DNA of 64,000 nucleotides, from assembly GCF_024199845.1 (NCBI RefSeq), contig NZ_JANADO010000001.1:7254001-7318000 (forward strand), in the 5' to 3' direction. Below the pieces are notes generated by a model that saw only the letters and a program-made list of their open reading frames with translations, searched no databases and was not told the DNA's origin. Position 1 is the stretch's first letter. Each line of letters opens with the position of its first letter. Positions 38,902 to 46,315 of the stretch are shown piece after piece. The translations under genes were made by a program, and so were the position numbers. The DNA is from Bradyrhizobium sp. CCGB12 (lineage in GTDB: Bacteria; Pseudomonadota; Alphaproteobacteria; Rhizobiales; Xanthobacteraceae).

Positions 38902-39297
38902 TCACCAATAGATGCCGTGGCGGTGCAGCTCGCTGATGATGCGGCGCTCGGTCCAGTTGCGCTTGTGCTTCGGCTTGTCCGCGCGTGCCGTGGTCTTGGT
39001 GACTGGCTTCGCCGCGGTGACCGGCGCCGGGGCCGTCGCGGGCGTGGTCGCGGCCCGAGCAGTCTCAGCCGCCGGCGCAGAGAGCGACACCGCCGGCGGA
39101 CGATCGGAATATTTCGGAGCCTCCGCGGCTGGCGCGACTTCGCTGACCTGCGTCGTCGCGGTGGTCGCCGAAATCGTCGTGGTTTGCGGAGCGGCGGCCT
39201 GAGCACTCGCCGCGGACAGCGACAGGCTGCGGGAGCCGTCCGCCTGGGCCGATGCGGAGGTCAGGAGCATGGCGGCAACCAGAATGATCTTGCGCAT
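38902..39297 (-). CDS. Hypothetical secreted Ala/Thr-rich protein with basic C-terminus
   Basis: A 131-residue protein with a signal peptide (MRKIILVAAMLLTSASAQA), a long low-complexity stretch rich in Ala, Thr, Pro and Val, and a basic C-terminal end KPKHKRNWTERRIISELHRHGIYW. The aromatic and basic tail may be a small folded or binding part. The ATG at 39295-39297 is chosen because it opens the signal sequence. No homologous family is recognised. Confidence 0.65.
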   Translation of the reverse strand: MRKIILVAAMLLTSASAQADGSRSLSLSAASAQAAAPQTTTISATTATTQVSEVAPAAEAPKYSDRPPAVSLSAPAAETARAATTPATAPAPVTAAKPVTKTTARADKPKHKRNWTERRIISELHRHGIYW

Positions 39298-39406
39298 GTG
39301 AAATCTCCCCGTGTTTACGTGCCGGGACACTACGGGAGAGATGCCCGAGGTTAAGTGACTGGCGTCACACAAGGCCGCTGCGCAATTTCGAACCGGACGG
39401 CTGCGA

Positions 39407-41095
39407 TCAACACCCGCGCCTGTAGACCCGCAGCGTCACGTCCGGAAAACTCATGCTGTCGAGCAGGCAGACGTCCTTCTCAGCGTCCATGCGGGCGATG
39501 AGCTCATCACCGACGCGCGGTCCGACCAGCGTGTGATGGATCGAGCTCGAGACGACAAGAACGTTCGACTGCAAGAGCGCATCTCCCGTGGCCGCTGCCG
39601 TTCGATGCAACATCTCGCCGCGGACGACGAGGTTCATCCGCGACTGGGCTGCATACAATTGAATGGTCGTCGGCGTGACCGGGTAGGGACTCGAGAAGCC
39701 GACATAAAGCGGGCCGGACGGCGACGGCTTGACCTCGCGCAAAAGCAACCAGAGACGCTCGGTCGCCGCCCGGATGCTGTCCTGCTGCTGCGCGCTCAGC
39801 GGCGTTGCAACGCTGAGCTGACCGACCACGACGTGCCTGACGAAGAGCTGAAGCACGAAGGCGAGCACAAGCACCCGGCTCGCCGTGAGCAGATAGCGGC
39901 GGATGTCGGCACCAAGACCCGCGCACGCAAGCAATGCTTCGATGGACGCCAGGCTGGCGCAGCCATTGAGGACCATGGCGATGATGAACACGCCATAGAA
40001 CATTGCGCCGAAGAAGTAGGTCTTGATCTCCGCGACGGATGGAATCGCATAGGCGATCAGCACTGCCGCAAGCAGAACGACGGCGTCAAGCAGTGCAGTT
40101 TTGCCCTGAATGGCCGCGAGAACGAGACGCAGGAGCATCAAGGCGAGGCCAATGGCGAGCCAGTAGTGCAGGCCGAACTGGCCCTCTCCGCCGATGGAGA
40201 AGCGCAACAAGCCGGCCCAGAAGCTTTCGCCTGTGGTCCAGAGGTCGCGTTGACCCACGAACACATTGAAGATGTAGGTGACCGTCTCGACCAAGGCCGG
40301 GCCGAGCAGCACCGCAATGGTCGCGATCAGCGGCAGCACGAACCACGCGAACGCAGTGAATGCCTTGCTGAGCGATGGCCGAAATCCGCCCGCCTCGACG
40401 CAATCCGCAACCAGCCGGATTGCGAACGCGCTGCCGAGCAGAGCGAGCGCAGCCGGAAACGATGTCGGCTTGATGCTGGCGACCAGCGCGCAGGCGACGC
40501 CCAGACCGGCCAACGAGCGCACGCTGCGGCCGAGCACGCTGCGATAAACGATGGCCCCGGCGGCGAGACCGATGGCAAGACCCGAGGGCAAATCAGGACG
40601 CGCTTCCGTGACCGTGTGCCACAGCACCGGCACGCAAGCCGCGGTGACCAGACACGCTGCGACTTCGAGGACCGGTCGCCGCCGAGCCAGCCAGATGATC
40701 CCAAGCAGGAAGCCGAACACGGCCACGGCATGAACGAGATAGGGACCGACAAAGCTTCCGGGAAACAGCCAAAGCCCGGCGGCCGCCACCAGCGTCGAGA
40801 ACGGCGCATGGTGATGCAAGAGATCCCAGACGCTGGAAAAGATGCTCTCGTCTTTCGCTGCATTCGTCCAGCGCACGGCGTCGAGGAAATAGGCGACGTC
40901 GTCATAGAGCGGAGGAACGGACAGCCGGCCGTGCAGCTGTGAAGATTCAATTGATCGCGAAGCGACGATGGCAGTGATGGCAGCGGCGAGGATAACGAGA
41001 CCCGAGATCCGCAACCATGCTCGTCGATCTGTCGTCCCGGCCCCGTTGTCCTGACCCACCACTTGCCCCGTCACGCGCAGTTCTCGGCGGCGCAT
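39407..41095 (-). CDS. Large multi-pass membrane protein, GT-C glycosyltransferase-like
   Basis: A 562-residue protein with about ten or eleven membrane helices. Its first periplasmic loop holds SVPPLYDDVAYFLDA; the Asp-Asp followed by aromatic residues resembles the catalytic loop of GT-C glycosyltransferases that use polyprenyl-linked sugars. No other firm motif is present, so sugar transfer is inferred. The ATG at 41093-41095 starts MRRRELRV. The 5' 243 bp and the upstream 77 bp are duplicated at 51137-51456 near the tRNA-Thr gene, showing where the island inserted. The gene itself is complete. Confidence 0.72.
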   Translation of the reverse strand: MRRRELRVTGQVVGQDNGAGTTDRRAWLRISGLVILAAAITAIVASRSIESSQLHGRLSVPPLYDDVAYFLDAVRWTNAAKDESIFSSVWDLLHHHAPFSTLVAAAGLWLFPGSFVGPYLVHAVAVFGFLLGIIWLARRRPVLEVAACLVTAACVPVLWHTVTEARPDLPSGLAIGLAAGAIVYRSVLGRSVRSLAGLGVACALVASIKPTSFPAALALLGSAFAIRLVADCVEAGGFRPSLSKAFTAFAWFVLPLIATIAVLLGPALVETVTYIFNVFVGQRDLWTTGESFWAGLLRFSIGGEGQFGLHYWLAIGLALMLLRLVLAAIQGKTALLDAVVLLAAVLIAYAIPSVAEIKTYFFGAMFYGVFIIAMVLNGCASLASIEALLACAGLGADIRRYLLTASRVLVLAFVLQLFVRHVVVGQLSVATPLSAQQQDSIRAATERLWLLLREVKPSPSGPLYVGFSSPYPVTPTTIQLYAAQSRMNLVVRGEMLHRTAAATGDALLQSNVLVVSSSIHHTLVGPRVGDELIARMDAEKDVCLLDSMSFPDVTLRVYRRGC

Positions 41096-41172
41096 CGTAG
41101 TGGCACGAGCGCGAAGCGCAACGCGCTGGCAAGCCGGCTTCAGTGAATGGAGGCGCTGGTGCCGCAAGAGGG
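40853..41172. repeat. Left copy of 320-bp direct repeat flanking the island
   Basis: This 320-bp sequence is repeated at 51137-51456 in the same orientation with 7 mismatches and no indels (my alignment). It spans the first 81 codons of the GT-C-like gene, its 5' flank and the last 16 nt of a tRNA-Thr gene (41157-41172), where identity stops exactly. Confidence 0.92.
41157..41172 (-). other. Displaced 3' end of tRNA-Thr, putative attachment site (left)
   Basis: TGGTGCCGCAAGAGGG is the complement of the final 16 nt of tRNA-Thr(CGT), including the CCA. The rest of the tRNA is missing here and present 10.3 kb away, the pattern left when an element inserts at a tRNA 3' end. Confidence 0.85.
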
Positions 41173-41210
41173 CATCACATTTTGTTACTAAGCAATTATG
41201 CCGATGTAGT

Positions 41211-42461
41211 TTATCCAGTCCGCCGATCCAATCTCGGGAAAGCGGCGTCAGTCGTCAGACGGGACGCAAACCGCTCAGTCAACAACGGACCAAGAACCGA
41301 TGTTGCGAACACAAGTACAAGCACGACATTGAGCATTCGGTCGTCGAGCAATCGTTGACCGGTCGCGCTGAGCGTTTCGTGCGCGACCAGCGTCGCGGCA
41401 AGCGTAGCGGCGACTTGCGGCAGGGTGAGCGACCAGACCGTGAGTTGTTCATTCGGGCTGTAGCCGAACGCGCGACCAACGCCCCAAGCTGCCATCCACT
41501 TGCCGAGAAGCAAGGCACCGATGATACCGGCCACGAGCAGGAAATTGTTGAGAATCCCGTAAACAAAGCTAACTGGGTCGATCAGAAATCCGGTGACGAC
41601 GAAGAAGATCGGAATAAACAAAGATTTGGCCAGAAAATCCAGCTTCATGCTGGCCGGCGCGTTTTGTGCCGAGGCGTTGATGGCTAGTCCCGCAAGGAAC
41701 GCACCCACGATGCCTGGTAGCTGAATCGCATCCGCAAGCACACCCGCGATGGCGATGATGCTCAGCAGGAGAACGAAGTATGCGTCCTCCTCGTCTTCAA
41801 CCCGCTTGAGCACATAGGCACCGAGTCGGCTTAGGCCGAACAGAACCACGAGGATAAAGCCAGCGATCTCGGCCAGAAGAAGCGCCAGACCCGACGGCGA
41901 AAATCCGGTCGTGTAAATCGAGACGCAAATGGCGAACACCACGAGCGACAGAGTGTCTGACATCACCGTGGCGCCGACTGCTACTGTCACTGGCTCCAGC
42001 GTGCCAAGGCCGAGCCGGTTCACCGTGCTCAGCCCCAGCAGGGTATGGGAAGCCAGCAGCGATCCAATCACGATTGCCGGAATCGCGGCGTAGCCGAATG
42101 AGAGCCCAACGACGGTGCCAAGCAGGAGAGGAAGCGCTGTCGTGGCGATGCCAAGGGCAATGGATCGGTGGCGGGCACGCCGGAACTGCTCAAGATTGAT
42201 TTCCAGGCCGGCAAAAAACATCAACAGCAGTTGGCCCAATTCCGCCAGGAAATCCGCGATTGGCCGGACCTTGCCAAAGATGTCCAGCACATACGGCCCG
42301 ACCAAAACTCCGCATAGCAGCAGACCTACAGGTGCAGGAAGATGCACGCGACGGGAAAGATGGGGAATGATGACAATCATCACCATGCCTAACGCGAACT
42401 TTGCGAGCACCGGCAGGGTGAAGAGGTGATCCCGGAGGAAGCTGATCGTGTCAGACGGCAT
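41211..42461 (-). CDS. Cation:proton antiporter, CPA2 family
   Basis: A 416-residue membrane protein of the CPA2 (KefB/Na-H exchanger) type, with about twelve helices. Conserved segments are PVGLLLCGVLVGPYVL, FFAGLEINLEQF, and a central ATVMSDTLSLVVF carrying the Ser-Asp pair where CPA transporters bind ions. No regulatory RCK or TrkA-N domain follows, unlike KefB/C, so it is a short exchanger. It probably moves K or Na against protons. It is the left-most gene of the island, ending 38 bp from the left repeat. A SAM-start ATG at 42459-42461 is clear. Confidence 0.88.
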   Translation of the reverse strand: MPSDTISFLRDHLFTLPVLAKFALGMVMIVIIPHLSRRVHLPAPVGLLLCGVLVGPYVLDIFGKVRPIADFLAELGQLLLMFFAGLEINLEQFRRARHRSIALGIATTALPLLLGTVVGLSFGYAAIPAIVIGSLLASHTLLGLSTVNRLGLGTLEPVTVAVGATVMSDTLSLVVFAICVSIYTTGFSPSGLALLLAEIAGFILVVLFGLSRLGAYVLKRVEDEEDAYFVLLLSIIAIAGVLADAIQLPGIVGAFLAGLAINASAQNAPASMKLDFLAKSLFIPIFFVVTGFLIDPVSFVYGILNNFLLVAGIIGALLLGKWMAAWGVGRAFGYSPNEQLTVWSLTLPQVAATLAATLVAHETLSATGQRLLDDRMLNVVLVLVFATSVLGPLLTERFASRLTTDAAFPRLDRRTG

Positions 42462-42563
42462 ATTCCGACGGTGCCTGCGTTCTGCTTGTCACGCGTGATC
42501 GAGCGCCGCTGTTAGATGGATCGGCGGGCGCAGAAGAAGCGCCCGCCGGGTTCGCTTCGGTCG

Positions 42564-44351
42564 TCAGTCGCTGCGACCGGCCGTCTTCATGTTCTGAACT
42601 TGCCGCATGACTTGCTCCAGATTGTAGCTGGCCGGATCCTGCAGCGGCGGGAACTTGATGTAGGACTCGAGGTGCATCAACCAGAGCTGCTGGCCGATGG
42701 GCAGCAAGTTCCAGTCATAGACATAGGCGGTCGACGGAGCGGCGATCGCCCCGCCCATACCGAACAGCGTCTTCTGTTGCGCACCCACCGAGGTCTCGAA
42801 GGGGTCGCGCTTGATGTTGACGACCTGGGTCCAGGAGTAGGGCTGCACTCCCGAAACGAAGCCCGCCGGGTCGTCGGACACCATCGCGAAGTACATCTTC
42901 CAGTTCTTGTAGCGAACCGCCGACGGCGTCGTGCTGGAGTAGTACAGGAAGTGGTCGCGTGCCGACTTCTCAGACTTGCCGCTCAGATAGTCGGTCTGGT
43001 TGACGCCATCGAGCGTGGTCTTGACGATGCCGGGATACTCACCGGCCTCGATCCTTTGCTTCAGTGCGTCGCCCTTGGGCCCGCCGGCGATCTCGACGAG
43101 AGTCGGAAGCCAGTCGAGGGCGGCAAACATTTCGTTCTTCACCGTGCCGGGCTTGATGACGTTCGGCCACCGGATCACCATCGGGGCGCGCATGCCGCCC
43201 TCCCAGGTGCTCAACTTGCCGCCCTTGAACGGCGTGACGCCGCCGTCGGGGAAGGTAATCGTTTCGGCGCCGTTGTCGGTGGTGAAGACGACAATCGTGT
43301 TGTTGAGCTGGCCCATGTCTTCGAGCTTCTTGAGCACCACGCCAATGTTGTCGTCCATCTGCTTCATGCCAGCTTCATTGATGCCCCAATCCTTGCCGCC
43401 GGATTCACCCAACATGCCCAGGTACTTGTCATTCAGCACGGTCGTGATGTGCATGCGCGCCGGATTGTACCAGACGAAGAACGGCTTGTTGGTGCGGCGG
43501 GGGTCGTTGCGATCGAGGAAGTCGACGACCTTGGCCGAGATTTCCTCGTCGATACCCTTGGATCGCTCGAGAGTGAGAGGACCCTCGTCCTTGCACGTCA
43601 TGTTCTTGGCGCTTCCATCCGAGGACTTGCACGCGAGCATCGGACGCGGTGGCGTCAGGCAAACCGTGGTCTTGGCATCCACCGCGCCGGGAATCTCGGC
43701 TACGCCGGGGATCGGCGTGTTCCTGCATGGCGGCGCGACGGTCTGCTGGCTCGGGGTCTTGTTGATGTCAGGGAAGCTCACCCCCTGCATGGCATCGAGG
43801 TGATACAGGTAGCCCCAGTACTCTTGGAAACCATGCGCGGTCGGCAGCGAGTCGGTGTGGTCGCCGAGATGGTTCTTGCCGAACTCGCCGGTGTTGTAGC
43901 CGAGATCGAGCAGGAATCTGGCAAGGTGCGGTGTACCCGGCCGCAGGTAGGATGGGCTGCCGGGGATTTCCGGCAAGGTCATGCCGACGCGAACCGGCTG
44001 CATGCCGGTGATGAAGGCGGTGCGCCCGGCCGTGCAGCTCTGCTCAGCATAATAGTGCGTGAATATCGCGCCTTCGTTGCCGATGCGATCGATGTTGGGC
44101 GTCTCGCCAACCATCAGGCCGCGATGGTAGATGCTCGGCTGCATATAGCCGATGTCGTCGCCCATGATGAAGAGGATGTTGGGCTTCTGCTGTGGTTGCT
44201 GCGCCGCAGCCGGAGTGGTGGCTGGCCCGGATAGTGTCACCAACATGGTCGCGCCGAGCAGGGAAGCGCAATACCGGCGGTACCCGCCTCCTGTTGCTGG
44301 TGATGCTGGTGGAGTATCGCAAGGATGGTCGTGCAATCCGTGGTTAGACAT
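42564..44351 (-). CDS. Secreted sulfatase of the formylglycine type (arylsulfatase)
   Basis: A 595-residue sulfatase. A signal or anchor segment lies at about residues 28-50. The N-terminal metal-binding residues are D65-D66 in FIMGDDIGYM, and the cysteine to be converted to formylglycine is C106 in CTAGR, matching the C-x-(P/A)-x-R rule. Later landmarks NPARMHITT, TTDNGAE and FKGGKLSTWEGG fit sulfatases or phosphonate monoester hydrolases. It should act on sulfate esters in the periplasm. The ATG 44349-44351 follows GGGAGAG. Its activator gene lies 35 bp upstream on the same strand. Confidence 0.92.
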   Translation of the reverse strand: MSNHGLHDHPCDTPPASPATGGGYRRYCASLLGATMLVTLSGPATTPAAAQQPQQKPNILFIMGDDIGYMQPSIYHRGLMVGETPNIDRIGNEGAIFTHYYAEQSCTAGRTAFITGMQPVRVGMTLPEIPGSPSYLRPGTPHLARFLLDLGYNTGEFGKNHLGDHTDSLPTAHGFQEYWGYLYHLDAMQGVSFPDINKTPSQQTVAPPCRNTPIPGVAEIPGAVDAKTTVCLTPPRPMLACKSSDGSAKNMTCKDEGPLTLERSKGIDEEISAKVVDFLDRNDPRRTNKPFFVWYNPARMHITTVLNDKYLGMLGESGGKDWGINEAGMKQMDDNIGVVLKKLEDMGQLNNTIVVFTTDNGAETITFPDGGVTPFKGGKLSTWEGGMRAPMVIRWPNVIKPGTVKNEMFAALDWLPTLVEIAGGPKGDALKQRIEAGEYPGIVKTTLDGVNQTDYLSGKSEKSARDHFLYYSSTTPSAVRYKNWKMYFAMVSDDPAGFVSGVQPYSWTQVVNIKRDPFETSVGAQQKTLFGMGGAIAAPSTAYVYDWNLLPIGQQLWLMHLESYIKFPPLQDPASYNLEQVMRQVQNMKTAGRSD

Positions 44352-44386
44352 GGCGTCGCTCTCCCATTGTTGATGGTTGATATGTG

Positions 44387-45379
44387 TCAGTGCCGCGACC
44401 GTCTGATGCATCGAAAGCCAAGATGGCTCGTGGAGGTGTCAACCGGCTCCGCGTGTCGGGCTGCCGGCCGGTAGCGTCGGCAGTAGTTCGGTGCGCACAA
44501 ATGCGAGCCACCCTTGATGACCTTTCGTGGAATTTTCACATTGGTTATTCTGGGATCGTGGCTGTCGGCTTCACTGCCGCCCCGCGGGTTGCGCGGAATG
44601 CAGCACGTCTTCGTTGCATCGGCTTGATGCTTCGGCGCATACCAGTCGGCGGTCCATTCCCAGACGTTGCCGATCATGTCATGCAGCCCGTAGCCGTTTG
44701 GCGGAAAGGCGGTCACCGGGGAAGTGCGTTCGAAACCATCGGCATTGGTGTTCTCGCGGGGAAAATCGCCCTGCCAGGTGTTCGCCATGTGACGGCCGTT
44801 CGGAGTGAACTCATTGCCCCAGGCAAACTCTGTGTCCTCGAGGCCGGCGCGCGCCGCAAATTCCCACTCCGCCTCGGTCGGAATATCTTTGCCAGCCCAT
44901 TTGGCGTAGGCGAGCACGTCGTTGAACGCCACATGCACGACGGGATGATCGTCGAGGTCCCTGATGTTGCTCCTCGGTCCGTACGGATGCCGCCAATCCG
45001 CGCCCCTGGCAAAGGTCCACCACTGACTGAAGTCGCGCAAACTCACCACGTGCTTGGGGGGCGAGAACATCAGCGAGCCCGCATAGATCATGTGCGGAAG
45101 GATCCCGGGATAGTCCTTCGGGTTGGGTGCAATTTCGGCCAATGTGACGTGACCCGTGGCCTCGACGAACTCCCTGAATTGCCGGTTCGTCACGGGATGA
45201 CGATCCATCCAGAATCCGTCCACGGTGACGCAATGAGCAGGTGCTTCCTCCGGATAATGTTTGTCCGACCCCATGCGAAAAGTGCCGCCGGGTATCCAGA
45301 CCGGGTCATCGATCTGCGGAAACCCTTCACGAGCAGCGGCGTCCGGCAGGAAGGTTGTCGAGGGGAAAAGAGCGCTCAT
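44387..45379 (-). CDS. Formylglycine-generating enzyme (sulfatase activator)
   Basis: A 330-residue FGE-sulfatase family protein that oxidises the sulfatase active-site Cys to formylglycine using copper and oxygen. The catalytic cysteine pair appears in GSHLCAPNYCRRYRPAAR, spaced exactly as C336/C341 in human FGE, and the ending SHLGFRCIR is diagnostic; this separates it from FGE-like proteins lacking the cysteines. The N-terminal motif WIPGGTFRMGSDKHYPEEAP is the family opening. An ATG at 45377-45379 with GGAAGG upstream is preferred over a GTG at 45430. It lies directly upstream of the sulfatase, so the pair is a working unit. Confidence 0.93.
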   Translation of the reverse strand: MSALFPSTTFLPDAAAREGFPQIDDPVWIPGGTFRMGSDKHYPEEAPAHCVTVDGFWMDRHPVTNRQFREFVEATGHVTLAEIAPNPKDYPGILPHMIYAGSLMFSPPKHVVSLRDFSQWWTFARGADWRHPYGPRSNIRDLDDHPVVHVAFNDVLAYAKWAGKDIPTEAEWEFAARAGLEDTEFAWGNEFTPNGRHMANTWQGDFPRENTNADGFERTSPVTAFPPNGYGLHDMIGNVWEWTADWYAPKHQADATKTCCIPRNPRGGSEADSHDPRITNVKIPRKVIKGGSHLCAPNYCRRYRPAARHAEPVDTSTSHLGFRCIRRSRH

Positions 45380-45457
45380 CGCAAGCATTGCCTTCCGGTG
45401 GACCGCGGAAATGCGATCTAGCCGGGGCACGCTACGCAGGAGCCATGTCGCGTTCTA

Positions 45458-45473
45458 TTGGACCGTGGTCCAA
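45458..45473. promoter_or_regulatory. Perfect palindrome, candidate operator between divergent genes
   Basis: TTGGACC-GT-GGTCCAA has 7-bp arms with no mismatch. It lies between the divergent activator/sulfatase unit and the small secreted gene at 45554, about 80 bp from each start. A shorter TTGGACCAA occurs at 51062-51070, 61 bp before the Cys-repeat gene. Confidence 0.55.
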
Positions 45474-45553
45474 CATCAAGTGGAGCGTCGCTCTGATATT
45501 AAACGAGGACCCGGAGGCAATCCCCACCTTCAACAAAGCAACGCGAGCCTCTC

Positions 45554-46030
45554 ATGAGAATGAGCGTCGCCGAGGACCGGATCGAACGAGCAAATTGTCG
45601 AAACCTGCTTGGGCGACGGTTGATTCCCCCCTTGTTTGCGATGTTTTTCCTCCTTTGGATTGCAGGTCCGGCATGCGCGCAACAACCGCCTGCGGCGACG
45701 GTCGTCGGACCCGCTGAATCTGCATTCGAGAGGTTGCCGGGCCGCTGGGTCCGTTTGCAGGGAGGTTACGTGATCACCATCCGGGCAGTTGGCGCGGACG
45801 GAAAACTCGATGCGAGCTACGCAAATCCGACTCTTCTTCCCTTTCATGTCGCCGTGGCAAGCCGCGACGGTAACGCGATCAAGTTGCGCTTCGAACTACG
45901 CGCCGGCGGCTACAATGGCTCCTCCTATGTGCTCAATTACGACGCGGCCAACGACCGGCTGACCGGCGTCTTCGATCAAGTGGTTGCCAAGCAGAAGTTC
46001 GACGTCGTATTCGTTCGCTTTGAGCCATGA
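45554..46030 (+). CDS. Hypothetical secreted protein
   Basis: A 158-residue protein with an N-terminal membrane segment (PPLFAMFFLLWIAGPACAQ) that looks like a signal peptide. The remaining 110 residues form a beta-rich domain: LPGRWVRLQGGYVITIRAVG, then LRFELRAGGYNGSSYVLNYD and a closing QKFDVVFVRFEP. The repeated beta-strand look suggests a lipocalin- or avidin-like barrel, but no family is recognised. It is divergent from the sulfatase activator and precedes the sensor kinase. Function is unknown. Confidence 0.68.
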   Translation: MRMSVAEDRIERANCRNLLGRRLIPPLFAMFFLLWIAGPACAQQPPAATVVGPAESAFERLPGRWVRLQGGYVITIRAVGADGKLDASYANPTLLPFHVAVASRDGNAIKLRFELRAGGYNGSSYVLNYDAANDRLTGVFDQVVAKQKFDVVFVRFEP

Positions 46031-46315
46031 CGGCTGCATGTGCGGCGCGTTGCCCGCCGGTACCCACTTCCGCCATACGCCTGGGTCCGCGGGCTCTGGG
46101 GGCGGGACGCGAGTCAGCGACCCCCGCTGAATTGAACCAGGTCGCACATCGATTGGTCCAAAATCCCGCATCGGTATCGCAGGGTGACGGCCGGAAAAAT
46201 GTGGCAGATCGATCCTGGCGCGGATATGCGGCGAGTGCCATTGCGTGCAGACTCGACAGCCGCCAACCTGATGTTTTATCGTGGGTCTAGCGTTCTTCGG
46301 ACCGGATCGAACCTC

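Noticed and set aside
39533..40942. A 469-codon plus-strand frame inside the GT-C-like gene
   Set aside because: It is Arg/Gln/Asp-rich and motif-free, while the minus-strand frame has regular membrane helices.
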